From Aestuariivivens sediminis (lineage in GTDB: Bacteria; Bacteroidota; Bacteroidia; Flavobacteriales; Flavobacteriaceae): DNA of 64,000 nucleotides. Where the stretch lies: contig NZ_JAKMCP010000007.1 of NCBI RefSeq assembly GCF_022662105.1, positions 1 to 64,000 on the forward strand. The letters are read 5' to 3'. Below, piece after piece: positions 1-8,482 of the stretch (its first letter is position 1; each line of letters starts with the position of its first letter). The notes under the pieces were generated by a model. The model saw only the letters and a list, made by a program, of their open reading frames with translations. It searched no databases and was not told where the DNA came from. A program made the translations under genes and the position numbers.

Positions 1-30
1 CTTTGCTTCTTACTAAAAACGACTTTGTCG

Positions 31-234
31 CTTTTGCGGGTGCAAATATAAAACCCTTTTTATTCCCCCACAATACTTTTTTCACTTTTTTTGAAAAAAA
101 ATCCGCCAGACCCGAAAACCCAACAAACCCAATACCCGAGGCATCTACATCTTAACCAAAACGTATCCGTTTTTGCGGCTGCAAACATACAACCCTTTTA
201 CCGCTTCACAAGACTTTTTTAAACTTTTTTTTTA
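31..234. repeat. two degenerate direct repeats upstream of thrS
   Basis: Two related blocks of about 63 bases lie at roughly 31-93 and 170-233. Each begins with a TTTTGCGG(G/C)TGCAAA core, continues with an ACCCTTTT block and a CACAA-ACTTTTTT block, and ends in a T-run. No gene is apparent in bases 1-534. The blocks may be transcript ends, leader elements or repeats belonging to whatever lies to the left of the window. I do not know their function. Confidence 0.5.
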
Positions 235-479
235 GCCCAATCCTTAACAACCTAAAAGAGCGATATTTAGTGCAAAAAAAAAATCAAACAAGGCCTTGGC
301 CACAACAAATATTTATATCCCGGATGGCATCCGATCCTTAAAAGGACATCAAACCAAATACATGCATCACGGCACAAAGCCTGTACATGTACTCTCGGTA
401 TGAGAACGCGCAGACTACAAAAAAGGCTTTCACACTACATAAACAGAAACGGCCTAACTCAAATTATACACCAATATAT

Positions 480-511
480 ATTGTATGTGTTTGGTTATAC
501 TCTTATCTTTG
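480..511 (+). promoter_or_regulatory. probable thrS promoter, Bacteroidota type
   Basis: TATCTTTG at 504-511 matches the Bacteroidota -7 box TAnnTTTG. A TTG at 481-483 lies 20 bases upstream, close to the expected spacing of the -33 box. The thrS start is at 535, which leaves a short leader of about 20 bases. Confidence 0.55.
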
Positions 512-534
512 CAGCCAAATTTTAATTCATATTA

Positions 535-2469
535 ATGATACATATAACTTTACCCGATGGCAGTGTTAAAGCATTTGACCAAGGTGTAACACCAATGGAT
601 GTCGCAAAAAGCATTAGTGAAGGACTTGCCAGAAACGTCATTTCAGCCAAATTTAACGGTACTAAAGTTGAAACAGTGACCCCATTGACCACCGATGGCT
701 CCCTGGTACTGTATACCTGGAAGGATGATGAAGGTAAGGAGGCTTTTTGGCATTCTTCGGCGCATGTCTTGGCCCAGGCCCTCGAGGAATTATATCCCGG
801 TGCAAAACTCACCATTGGTCCTGCAATTGAAAATGGGTTTTATTACGACGTCGATTTTGGAGCGCATACCCTATCTGAGAAGGATTTTAAAACTATTGAG
901 GATAAAATGCTCGAGATTGCCAGAGGCAAGCACGATTTTAAAATGCGCTCCGTAGGAAAAGCAGAAGCTTTAGACCTGTATAAGGACAATGCCTTTAAAA
1001 CGGAACTTATAGAAAACCTTGAGGACGGTACCATTACATTTTGCGACCACTCGACCTTTACCGATTTGTGTCGTGGCGGACATATCCCCAATACGGGTAT
1101 CATCAAGGCGGTTAAGGTGTTAAGTGTTGCCGGGGCCTATTGGCGTGGGGATGAGAACAAACCCCAATTAACGCGTGTTTATGGCATTTCATTTCCCAAA
1201 CAAAAGGATCTGACCGAATATTTGGAACTTCTTGAAGAAGCCAAAAAAAGAGACCACAGAAAATTAGGAAAAGAGCTGGAACTGTTTACCTTCTCTCAAA
1301 AGGTGGGACAGGGATTGCCCTTATGGTTGCCCAAAGGGGCCGCCTTACGGGAGCGCCTGGAAAACTTTTTAAAAGCCGCTCAGAAAAAAGCGGGTTATGA
1401 CATGGTCGTTACCCCGCATATTGGTCAGAAAGAATTATATGTGACCTCCGGACATTTTGCTAAATATGGGGAAGACAGTTTTCAACCGATTCATACCCCA
1501 AAGGAGGATGAAGCCTTTCTATTAAAACCTATGAATTGCCCGCACCACTGTGAGATTTATAAAAACTCCCAATGGAGCTATAAGGATTTGCCCATACGCT
1601 ACGCCGAATTTGGAACGGTCTATCGCTACGAACAAAGTGGTGAGCTCCATGGCCTAACACGTGTTAGAGGGTTTACTCAAGACGATGCCCATTTGTTTTG
1701 TACGCCCGATCAATTGGATAAAGAATTCAAAGATGTCATCGATTTGGTGCTTTACGTATTTGGCGCACTGGGCTTCGACAACTTTACTGCACAGGTATCC
1801 GTGAGAGACCCCGAAAATCCCGACAAATATATTGGGGATGTCTCCAATTGGGAAAAAGCCGAACAAGCCATTATCAATGCGGCTTCCGATAAGGGACTGG
1901 ATTTTGTTATTGAAACCGGAGAGGCCGCGTTCTATGGTCCAAAGTTGGATTTTATGGTAAAAGATGCCCTGGGCCGACGTTGGCAATTGGGAACCATTCA
2001 AGTGGATTACAATTTACCGGAACGTTTTGATTTAACCTATAAAGGGAGTGATAACGACATGCACCGTCCCGTGATGATCCACCGTGCTCCTTTTGGTAGC
2101 ATGGAACGTTTTGTAGCCTTGTTATTAGAACATACCGGTGGTAATTTTCCAATTTGGCTGATGCCCGTACAGGTTAAAATCCTGTCGCTTAGCGAGAAAT
2201 ATGAAAAATACGCTGAAAAAGTTTTAAATTTGCTAGAAAATCACGAAATTCGCGCCCTCGTAGACCATAGAAATGAGACTATAGGAAAAAAAATTCGGGA
2301 AGCCGAAATGCAAAAGTATCCCTATATGCTCATCATTGGTGAGCAAGAAGAGAACCAGGGCAAAGTAACGGTGCGTAAACATGGCGGTGAAGATTTAGGG
2401 ATGATGGTCATCGAAGACTTTGCTGCAATAATAGAAGAAGAGATCCGTAAAACGCTAAAATCGTTTTAA
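535..2469 (+). CDS. thrS: threonyl-tRNA synthetase
   Basis: Cytoplasmic class II aminoacyl-tRNA synthetase that charges tRNA-Thr with threonine. The 644-residue length is normal for a full-length enzyme. The order is an N-terminal TGS domain (about 1-60), the editing/SAD domain with the HSSAH motif near residue 73 and the CRGGH motif further on, the class II core, and a C-terminal anticodon-binding domain. The three expected zinc ligands are visible: Cys near 335 in MNCPHH, His near 386 in QDDAH, and His near 516 in MIHRAPFGS. Motif 3 (GSMERF) follows. It is first in a translation cluster with infC, rpmI and rplT, as in many bacteria. The ATG at 535 is supported by the TGS domain starting immediately ([10 protein letters not shown]). 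There is no sign of damage. Confidence 0.98.
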   Translation: MIHITLPDGSVKAFDQGVTPMDVAKSISEGLARNVISAKFNGTKVETVTPLTTDGSLVLYTWKDDEGKEAFWHSSAHVLAQALEELYPGAKLTIGPAIENGFYYDVDFGAHTLSEKDFKTIEDKMLEIARGKHDFKMRSVGKAEALDLYKDNAFKTELIENLEDGTITFCDHSTFTDLCRGGHIPNTGIIKAVKVLSVAGAYWRGDENKPQLTRVYGISFPKQKDLTEYLELLEEAKKRDHRKLGKELELFTFSQKVGQGLPLWLPKGAALRERLENFLKAAQKKAGYDMVVTPHIGQKELYVTSGHFAKYGEDSFQPIHTPKEDEAFLLKPMNCPHHCEIYKNSQWSYKDLPIRYAEFGTVYRYEQSGELHGLTRVRGFTQDDAHLFCTPDQLDKEFKDVIDLVLYVFGALGFDNFTAQVSVRDPENPDKYIGDVSNWEKAEQAIINAASDKGLDFVIETGEAAFYGPKLDFMVKDALGRRWQLGTIQVDYNLPERFDLTYKGSDNDMHRPVMIHRAPFGSMERFVALLLEHTGGNFPIWLMPVQVKILSLSEKYEKYAEKVLNLLENHEIRALVDHRNETIGKKIREAEMQKYPYMLIIGEQEENQGKVTVRKHGGEDLGMMVIEDFAAIIEEEIRKTLKSF

Positions 2470-2498
2470 AAGAACAGTTTAACTAAAATTTATAAGTC

Positions 2499-3044
2499 AT
2501 AGCAATTAGAAGAAGAAGACAACCCCAAAGGGTTTCGCAAGAGGATAAACACAGAATTAACGCTAAAATCAATTCGCCCAAAGTAAGAGTGGTGGGCGAA
2601 AATGTGGAAGTAGGCGTATACAGTATTAAAGAAGCACTGAGTATGGCCGATGACCAGGGCTTAGACCTTGTTGAAATTTCCCCAAAGGCAGATCCTCCTG
2701 TATGCAAAGTTATGGATTATAAAAAGTTTCTTTATGAGCAAAAGAAACGGGAGAAGGCCCTGAAAGCCAAAGCGAGTAAGGTGGTCGTTAAGGAAATTCG
2801 CTTTGGACCACAAACAGACGACCATGATTACGAATTTAAAAAGAAACATGCGGAGAAGTTCCTTAAAGAAGGCGCCAAACTAAAGGCCTTTGTGTTTTTT
2901 AAGGGACGCTCGATTATATTTAAGGAGCAAGGACAAATATTGTTGTTACGATTAGCTCAGGATTTAGAGGAGTTTGGTAAGGTGGAGCAAATGCCAAAAC
3001 TGGAAGGGAAGCGAATGACGATGTTTATAGCGCCAAAAAAATAA
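2499..3044 (+). CDS. infC: translation initiation factor IF-3 with a non-canonical start
   Basis: IF-3 binds the 30S subunit, prevents premature 50S joining and checks start-codon and initiator-tRNA pairing. The product fits the two-domain IF-3 fold: an N-domain with HRIN and a conserved GLDLVEISP stretch, a K-rich linker around [14 protein letters not shown], then a C-domain with KEIRFGP and a basic tail. The first ATG/GTG in frame is a GTG at 2589, but that start would remove about 30 conserved residues. The frame is open back to a stop at 2493-2495 and encodes (M)[11 protein letters not shown] from codon ATA at 2499; an ATT lies two codons later. No ATG, GTG or TTG occurs in this stretch. 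I therefore place the start at 2499 (ATA), with ATT at 2505 as the alternative. Rare start codons are an established feature of infC and serve autoregulation. The product would be 181 residues, the usual family length. Confidence 0.9.
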   Translation: MAIRRRRQPQRVSQEDKHRINAKINSPKVRVVGENVEVGVYSIKEALSMADDQGLDLVEISPKADPPVCKVMDYKKFLYEQKKREKALKAKASKVVVKEIRFGPQTDDHDYEFKKKHAEKFLKEGAKLKAFVFFKGRSIIFKEQGQILLLRLAQDLEEFGKVEQMPKLEGKRMTMFIAPKK

Positions 3045-3065
3045 TGAATGAATAATGTTTAACGG

Positions 3066-3088
3066 ACTTAAACCGGAGTCGTTTAAGT
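3066..3088 (+). promoter_or_regulatory. hairpin in the infC-rpmI spacer
   Basis: ACTTAAAC (3066-3073) and GTTTAAGT (3081-3088) form a perfect 8-bp stem with a 7-base loop. A related palindrome, TTTAACCGGTTAAA, lies at 3342-3355 in the rpmI-rplT spacer. They could be processing sites or a ribosomal-protein leader. No known leader class was recognised. Confidence 0.35.
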
Positions 3089-3138
3089 TGGTTAACCGAA
3101 GATAATTAAGCGAATTAATTAAAAACTAGGAGAAAACA

Positions 3139-3336
3139 ATGCCTAAAATGAAAACAAAATCTAGTGCTAAAAAACGTTTTAAGTTAACCAGCACTGGTAA
3201 GATTAAAAGAAAGCACGCTTTTAAAAGTCACATCTTAACCAAGAAGTCTAAAAAGCGGAAGCTCGCGTTAACCCATACCACTACGGTGGATAAGGCCGAC
3301 GAAAATAACGTTAAACTCATGTTACGTTTGAAGTAA
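3139..3336 (+). CDS. rpmI: 50S ribosomal protein L35
   Basis: Small, very basic ribosomal protein of 65 residues, the normal L35 length. It begins [15 protein letters not shown] and contains the family-typical [23 protein letters not shown]-like run ending in a lysine-rich tail. It is part of the large ribosomal subunit. It lies 94 bases after infC and 125 bases before rplT, the standard infC-rpmI-rplT order. A purine-rich AGGAG lies about 8 bases before the ATG, a stronger Shine-Dalgarno-like sequence than most genes in this window have. Confidence 0.97.
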   Translation: MPKMKTKSSAKKRFKLTSTGKIKRKHAFKSHILTKKSKKRKLALTHTTTVDKADENNVKLMLRLK

Positions 3337-3461
3337 CACCGTTTAACCGGTTAAATTAATTTATAAACCCTGGAGTGTGGCCCAAAAGTGTTAACCGTTT
3401 GAAATCTCATAGGTAGACGGACAACAGAGGTAACCGCCCACTACAAAAACAATTAAAAATT

Positions 3462-3806
3462 ATGCCAAGATCAGTAAATTCTGTAGCAAAAAGAGCCAGA
3501 AGAAAAAAGGTTCTTAAACAAGCAAAAGGTTATTTTGGAAGACGTAAAAACGTTTGGACAGTAGCCAAAAATGCGGTGGATAAAGCGATGCAATATTCGT
3601 ACAGAGACCGCAGAAACAAAAAGAGAACGTTTCGTGCCTTATGGATTCAGCGTATTAACGCCGGGGCCAGAGAACACGGATTATCTTATTCGCAATTCAT
3701 GGGTAAATTGAAGGCCAATAATATCGAACTTAACCGTAAGGTTTTAGCCGATCTGGCCATGAATAACCCTGAGGCTTTTAAAGCCGTTATTGATAAAGTA
3801 AAATAA
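3462..3806 (+). CDS. rplT: 50S ribosomal protein L20
   Basis: L20 is an early-assembly 23S rRNA-binding protein and in several bacteria also a translational repressor of its own operon. The 114-residue product begins [16 protein letters not shown] and has the family landmarks [25 protein letters not shown] and a C-terminal half resembling [12 protein letters not shown]. Length and motifs are complete. The 125-base spacer from rpmI holds the palindrome at 3342-3355. It is last in the cluster and is followed by a clear terminator. Confidence 0.97.
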   Translation: MPRSVNSVAKRARRKKVLKQAKGYFGRRKNVWTVAKNAVDKAMQYSYRDRRNKKRTFRALWIQRINAGAREHGLSYSQFMGKLKANNIELNRKVLADLAMNNPEAFKAVIDKVK

Positions 3807-3847
3807 GGCGTTTCGCCTATTGTAAAACAATATATTCGCTTAATGTA

Positions 3848-3886
3848 AAATCCGATCGCCTTTTGGTTTGATCGGATTTTTTTTTA
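3848..3886 (+). terminator. rho-independent terminator after rplT
   Basis: AAATCCGATC (3848-3857) pairs perfectly with GATCGGATTT (3870-3879) around a 12-base loop, followed by a run of T residues. It closes the thrS-infC-rpmI-rplT transcript before the esterase gene at 3911. Confidence 0.85.
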
Positions 3887-3910
3887 TTTTAATTTTCCAA
3901 AACCCGGCCA

Positions 3911-4579
3911 ATGTCCTACCACAGCATAGTTTTACGCGTCTTTTTGGTATCCCTGCCCCTCTTCCTTTGGGCACAGGAAAACCCCATTAGTTTTTTGGCT
4001 CTCGGCGATAGCTATACCGCGGCCACAAGTGAGAAAACTGAAAACGGATGGCCCTATCAAATGGTCGACTATCTCTTAAAAAAGGACATCCCCATTTCGG
4101 AACCCATCATTATAGCAGGCCCCGGTTGGACCACCACAACGCTGATGGCAGAAGTGAAACGTGCTCCTTTAAAAAATACATACGGACTCATAGGTCTGAT
4201 GATTGGTGTAAACAACCAATTTCGTGGCTTATCCCCCGAGGCGTTTGAAACAGACCTCCTTGATTTACTGGACACGGCTTTAGGCCTGGCCAATGGCGAT
4301 TCAACCAAAGTCTTTGTCGTATCTATTCCCGATTGGGGGGTAACCCCATTTGCAAGATTCAGGGACAAAAACCGGATTACACAGGAGATCGCAGCATTCA
4401 ATCAGATCATCCAATCCCAGGCCGAAAAGAAGCATGTCTTGTTTATAGATGTCACCAAATCCTCAAGAAATATGCTGGTACAACCCGGTTTGATAGCCTC
4501 AGACAGCCTACATCCCTCAGCAAGAATGCATAAAATTTGGGGCAAAATAATTGGAAAAAAATTGTTAAAACAGCTATGA
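3911..4579 (+). CDS. SGNH/GDSL-family hydrolase
   Basis: Probable exported esterase or lipase-like hydrolase of 222 residues. A hydrophobic N-terminal segment ending near FLWAQ looks like a signal peptide. The nucleophile block GDSYTAA (GDS) follows at about residue 33, a GVNN block resembling SGNH block III lies mid-protein, and DSLHPS near the C-terminus supplies the Asp-x-x-His catalytic pair. Substrate cannot be inferred. It sits alone on the + strand, and its 3' end overlaps by about 6 bases with the convergent YjbQ-family gene. The start at 3911 is the first ATG ahead of the signal peptide. Confidence 0.85.
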   Translation: MSYHSIVLRVFLVSLPLFLWAQENPISFLALGDSYTAATSEKTENGWPYQMVDYLLKKDIPISEPIIIAGPGWTTTTLMAEVKRAPLKNTYGLIGLMIGVNNQFRGLSPEAFETDLLDLLDTALGLANGDSTKVFVVSIPDWGVTPFARFRDKNRITQEIAAFNQIIQSQAEKKHVLFIDVTKSSRNMLVQPGLIASDSLHPSARMHKIWGKIIGKKLLKQL

Positions 4580-4996
4580 TCCGAAAACGGAAATAACGAG
4601 TTTTCGACCGGAGGCATGGTCGCGATGCTCGCATAAATAAATGCCTTGCCAAATTCCTAAATTTAATTGACCCCCGGTCACCGGGATTTGTACGGAAGCC
4701 CCTAACAAAGCGGATTTAATATGGGCAGGCATATCGTCTTTTCCCTCATAGGTATGCTCGTAATAAGGTGCATTTTCAGGGACCATCACATTAAAATGCC
4801 GTTCAAAATCATGTCTCACGGTATCATCCGCATTTTCGTTGATAGACAAACTGGCTGAAGTATGCTTTATAAATACCTGCAATTGTCCCCTATGGATGAT
4901 TTTGATTTCCGGGATGGCCTGTAGCACGGTCTCCGTTATGAGATGAAAGCCTCTGGGATAGGGTTTTAATTGTAGTTCTGTTTGAAAAAAATGCAT
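4574..4996 (-). CDS. YjbQ / UPF0047 family protein
   Basis: A 140-residue protein of the UPF0047 (YjbQ) family, sometimes annotated as secondary thiamine-phosphate synthase because homologues show weak activity of that kind; the physiological role is not settled. Family landmarks are HTSASLSINENAD, the DDMPAHIKS stretch, and QGIYLCEHRD near the C-terminus, which carry the conserved His and Glu residues. Length is normal and no signal peptide is seen. It lies 4 bases downstream of the sulfatase gene on the same strand, so co-transcription is likely although a functional link is not obvious. Confidence 0.9.
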   Translation of the reverse strand: MHFFQTELQLKPYPRGFHLITETVLQAIPEIKIIHRGQLQVFIKHTSASLSINENADDTVRHDFERHFNVMVPENAPYYEHTYEGKDDMPAHIKSALLGASVQIPVTGGQLNLGIWQGIYLCEHRDHASGRKLVISVFGS

Positions 4997-5000
4997 GGGC

Positions 5001-6542
5001 CTATTCTATATGGGGAACCTGATACTGCTGCTGCAGGGTTCTAAGTTCCGCTTTCATGTGGTGGATTATCGTACTGTAAACGGTATCATTAACCGCATTG
5101 TGAAGCTCTTTGGGGTCCTTCTCAAGATCATAGAACTCCCAGGTAGGCGGGGTATCCTCGTTGGAAGCACCGTGTTTATGCAATCCCTTGCCATAAAAAT
5201 AGGCCAGTTTATACCTGTGGTTTCTTATACCATAATGTGCCGGTCTATCAGGGTGATGTAACCAGTACTGGTAGTACATGCTTTGTCTCCAATGGTCCGG
5301 AGTCTGCCCCATGAGATTGTCCCTAAAGCTTTCGCCCTGGATGTACTCCGGTTTTTCAATACCGGCGTAATCGGCCAGTAAGGCCGCAAAATCAATATTT
5401 AAAATAATATCATCGATGCGTTTTCCCCCCTTCAATTCTTTGGGATATCTAATGACAAAAGGCATTCTGAGCGATTCCTCATAGATCAGGCGCTTATCAA
5501 AAAACCCGTGTTCCCCTAAAAAATAACCTTGGTCTGCCGTATAGATCACAATGGTATTATCGGCGATACCGGCCGTTTGTAAATAATCGAGCAGTTTACC
5601 TATATTATCATCAATAGCCGCTCCGCATCGCATAAAATCCTTGACGAATTTTTGATAGATCTTCTTCCTCAAAGCCGTACTGTCCAGGCCTTCCCTTTCA
5701 AAAGGCAACCCCGGATAACCGGTCCAGAATGTATCGGGATGTAAATAGGCTTCCTGCCATCGGGCTTCCAAATTTTCCAGCTTCTGACCTAAAAAGGTAC
5801 GTCCCCCATTACCAAAACCGAAATCCAGTAAGGATTCAGGTTCCGGGATGTCGATATCCCGATATAAGTTCTTGTGACGATCGGGGTACTCAAAGGGTTC
5901 ATGAGTCGCCTTAAAGTTGCACATCATGAAAAAAGGTTTGGTCGTATCCCTCTGTTTTAGGTGTTCTATGGTTAAATCTGCAATGATATCGGTTGAGAAT
6001 CCTTTATATACCGTTCCCGAAGAGCCGTCGGAACCGTCCTTCCATTGGTCTTTGCTTTTAAAAATGGGATCCCAGTATCGGCCCTGACCCGGTAACACAT
6101 TAAAGTACGCAAAGCCCTCCGGCTGTTTCACCAAGTGCCATTTGCCTATTAATGCGGTTTGATAACCATGGTCCTGAAGCGTTTTGGCAATATTGGGATG
6201 CCCCTGGGGTAAGGGTTCACTTAGGGTATAAACCTGATTTAAATGACTGTATTGTCCGGTTAATATACTGGCTCTGCTTGGTGAACAGATGGAATTGGTA
6301 CAAAACGCATTGTTCAACACCACGCCCTCATTGGCCAGTCGTTTTAGATTATCCTGCTTGACGTAATCTTTTAAAATCCCACCATAAATCCCCCAGGCCT
6401 GAGAGGTGTGATCATCGGAAAGCACAAAAAGGATATTGGGTTTTTCAACGGATTCCGATTTTTGTTCGTTCTCTTTACAGCTAAAAAGCAGCGCCATAAC
6501 CGCCACACAAAGTAGTCTTGTCATCATTTTATTCATATGCAT
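5001..6542 (-). CDS. sulfatase lipoprotein (type I, formylglycine)
   Basis: Type I sulfatase of 513 residues, probably hydrolysing sulfate esters of a sulfated glycan. A lipoprotein signal with Cys at 22 suggests attachment to a membrane. The metal-binding DD occurs at about 43-44 (FVLSDDHTS). The formylglycine site CSPSRASILTG begins at Cys86, matching C-x-P-x-R, so activation by a formylglycine-generating enzyme is expected. TADQGYFLGEHG lies in the second half and carries further metal ligands. Length is complete. No SusC/D pair is next to it, so its polysaccharide target cannot be read from context. A TAAATTTAGC box about 20 bases ahead of the start resembles the Bacteroidota -7 element but is imperfect. 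Confidence 0.93.
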   Translation of the reverse strand: MHMNKMMTRLLCVAVMALLFSCKENEQKSESVEKPNILFVLSDDHTSQAWGIYGGILKDYVKQDNLKRLANEGVVLNNAFCTNSICSPSRASILTGQYSHLNQVYTLSEPLPQGHPNIAKTLQDHGYQTALIGKWHLVKQPEGFAYFNVLPGQGRYWDPIFKSKDQWKDGSDGSSGTVYKGFSTDIIADLTIEHLKQRDTTKPFFMMCNFKATHEPFEYPDRHKNLYRDIDIPEPESLLDFGFGNGGRTFLGQKLENLEARWQEAYLHPDTFWTGYPGLPFEREGLDSTALRKKIYQKFVKDFMRCGAAIDDNIGKLLDYLQTAGIADNTIVIYTADQGYFLGEHGFFDKRLIYEESLRMPFVIRYPKELKGGKRIDDIILNIDFAALLADYAGIEKPEYIQGESFRDNLMGQTPDHWRQSMYYQYWLHHPDRPAHYGIRNHRYKLAYFYGKGLHKHGASNEDTPPTWEFYDLEKDPKELHNAVNDTVYSTIIHHMKAELRTLQQQYQVPHIE

Positions 6543-6650
6543 ACAGTAATTTGCTAAATTTACAATTTTAGTTATAAATGATCATGCTTTTCTTTTTTAT
6601 TACGCAACCATTTTACATTTTTACATCTTATTAAAAACACAATATAAATC

Positions 6651-7085
6651 ATGAAAAGACCTGTTATCTATTTATTAATTCTGGCACTAAGTTTTACAAG
6701 TTGCTCCCTGAATACAGACACCAACGACAATCAACAATCTTACAAAAGTCTTTGGCATTTAAGAAATGTATCGGGCGGCGTTTCGGGGGTGAATGACGAT
6801 TTTGAACTGGAAACGATTATCTGGACCTTCAATGAAGTGGATGCCATACTCACCGTAGAAAATAATAATACGGATGACACCAAACAAGACGGGCTGGACA
6901 CCGGAACTTACAGTTATTCCGTTATCCAGGAAGGTTCCAGCACGTTTCTCTCCGTTGACGGCACCGAAATGGGCGAAGTGGTAGTCACTCAGAGTTCCAT
7001 GGTTATCGATGAAAATGAAACCTCGGGGGGTCCTGCAGCCGATGGGTTTATTTATACCTTTCAACGTGTATTGGTGGCAGAGTAG
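6651..7085 (+). CDS. small lipoprotein of unknown function
   Basis: A 144-residue protein with a lipoprotein signal (FTSC, Cys18). The mature part is short and acidic, with alternating hydrophobic strands (SLWHLRNVSGGVSG, then IIWTFNEVDAILTVEN), a pattern seen in small lipocalin-like lipoproteins of Bacteroidota. I do not recognise the family with certainty and no catalytic motif is visible. It is divergent from the sulfatase gene and convergent with the following - strand gene. Confidence 0.6.
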   Translation: MKRPVIYLLILALSFTSCSLNTDTNDNQQSYKSLWHLRNVSGGVSGVNDDFELETIIWTFNEVDAILTVENNNTDDTKQDGLDTGTYSYSVIQEGSSTFLSVDGTEMGEVVVTQSSMVIDENETSGGPAADGFIYTFQRVLVAE

Positions 7086-7091
7086 ACCGGT

Positions 7092-8381
7092 TTAGGTTTT
7101 TTGTTTTTTCTTTCGCGCTGCCGGGAATAGCACGTTGTTTAAAATGAGGCGGTACCCCGGCGAAGTGGGGTGGAGATCCAATTCCGTTTTAGAATCGCCC
7201 ACCCTATGCTGATAGTCCTCAGGGTCGTGGCCTCCGTAGAAGGTAAAAAATCCCTTTCCTCGAATACCATGTATGTATTTGGCCTCTCCATTGGCCTTAT
7301 TTTCGCCCATGACTAAAACATTGGGTTTTATTTCATCTCTGGTAAAGGACGTGGTCTGTCCCATGAACCCTTTTACCAGGGCCGTATGATTTTGACATAA
7401 CATGGTCGGGATGGGATCCCATTTTGCCGAAAATTCCATTAAAGAAAAATAATCGGTCGTTTTAGGAATCATGCGTTTTCTCGTCATATCGATGGAGGAG
7501 AACTCATAGATAAGGGGGTTCTTTTCCAGAATAAAATTGGTAAAGGCAAAGGCTTTTCGGTAATCTATTTTATTCTGGTAGGCAGGATCACTGCCATCGC
7601 CATCAAACATAGGCTCACAGATATCTACCCCTTCAGCCGCTAAGGCAATGTCGAAACTGTCTGTTGCACTGCACATCGCAAACATAAACCCTCCACCAAT
7701 AACATAGTCTCGAATTTTTTTGGCCACTGCCAATTTTTCTAAGGACACTTTGCTGTATCCCAACCGTTCTGCCAGGGCTTCGGCCACTTTTTTCTCTTCG
7801 ATATACCAGGAGTGTGCCCGATAGGCCCCGTAGAATTTACCATATTGCCCGGTGAAATCTTCATGGTGCAAATGCAACCAATCAAATAACAATAAGCCGT
7901 CATTCAGGACGTCTTCGTCATAGATGGTCTCATAGGGTATTTCAGCATAAGTTAAAACCATGGTAACGGCATCATCCCAAGGTTGATTTTCCGGCGGCGA
8001 ATACACCGCAATTTTAGGTGCTTTTTCCAAAACAACCGCTTCCATATTTTGACTCGGACTGTTTATTTCCTCTAAAATACTTTCGGCTTTTGTATTCGAT
8101 ACCAGCTCAAAACTAACCCCTCTAATCTGGCATTCCTTTTGGATGGCTTCGGTATCCGGCAATAAAAAGGACCCGCCCCTGTAATTGAGCAGCCATTTTA
8201 CCTTTAATTGTTTACTGAGCGTCCAGTACGTTATACCGTAGGCCTTTAAATGGTTCTTTTGACTGCTGGCATCCATGGGTATGAGCACATAGGAGGCAAA
8301 CGCTCTGAGAGAAATGATCGTTAACAGGAGAACCAAAACTATCTTTTTCAAAATGAGATCCATCTTTAGGAGATTTCTCAC
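7092..8381 (-). CDS. exported 'asparagine synthetase B'-like protein
   Basis: Protein of 429 residues with a signal peptide (hydrophobic residues about 10-28). It resembles a Bacteroidota family often labelled asparagine synthetase B, beside dnaB, on the strength of local similarity. The name is doubtful: neither a Cys2 glutaminase N-terminus nor the SGGxDS ATP-binding loop of true AsnB is visible. The sequence has an IPMDASSQKNHLKAYG start of the mature region, an IAVYSPPENQPWDDAV block, an LHHEDFTGQYGKF block and YYGGHDPEDY-like residues near the end. It may belong to the class I amidotransferase-like or DUF4159-type fold, but that is a guess. Substrate unknown. It lies about 100 bases downstream of dnaB on the same strand. 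Confidence 0.6.
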   Translation of the reverse strand: MRNLLKMDLILKKIVLVLLLTIISLRAFASYVLIPMDASSQKNHLKAYGITYWTLSKQLKVKWLLNYRGGSFLLPDTEAIQKECQIRGVSFELVSNTKAESILEEINSPSQNMEAVVLEKAPKIAVYSPPENQPWDDAVTMVLTYAEIPYETIYDEDVLNDGLLLFDWLHLHHEDFTGQYGKFYGAYRAHSWYIEEKKVAEALAERLGYSKVSLEKLAVAKKIRDYVIGGGFMFAMCSATDSFDIALAAEGVDICEPMFDGDGSDPAYQNKIDYRKAFAFTNFILEKNPLIYEFSSIDMTRKRMIPKTTDYFSLMEFSAKWDPIPTMLCQNHTALVKGFMGQTTSFTRDEIKPNVLVMGENKANGEAKYIHGIRGKGFFTFYGGHDPEDYQHRVGDSKTELDLHPTSPGYRLILNNVLFPAARKKKQKT

Positions 8382-8482
8382 CCCAGAGATTGGGGTCGAA
8401 ATGATATTACTAATTTTTGTTGAAGATACTTAAAAATTATTCCGGGTTAAACTATTTAAGAAAATATTAGACCTAAAAGGAT

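Noticed and set aside
387-569. 60-codon frame upstream of and overlapping the start of thrS
   Set aside because: It contains the thrS promoter and runs into thrS in another frame; no protein-like features.
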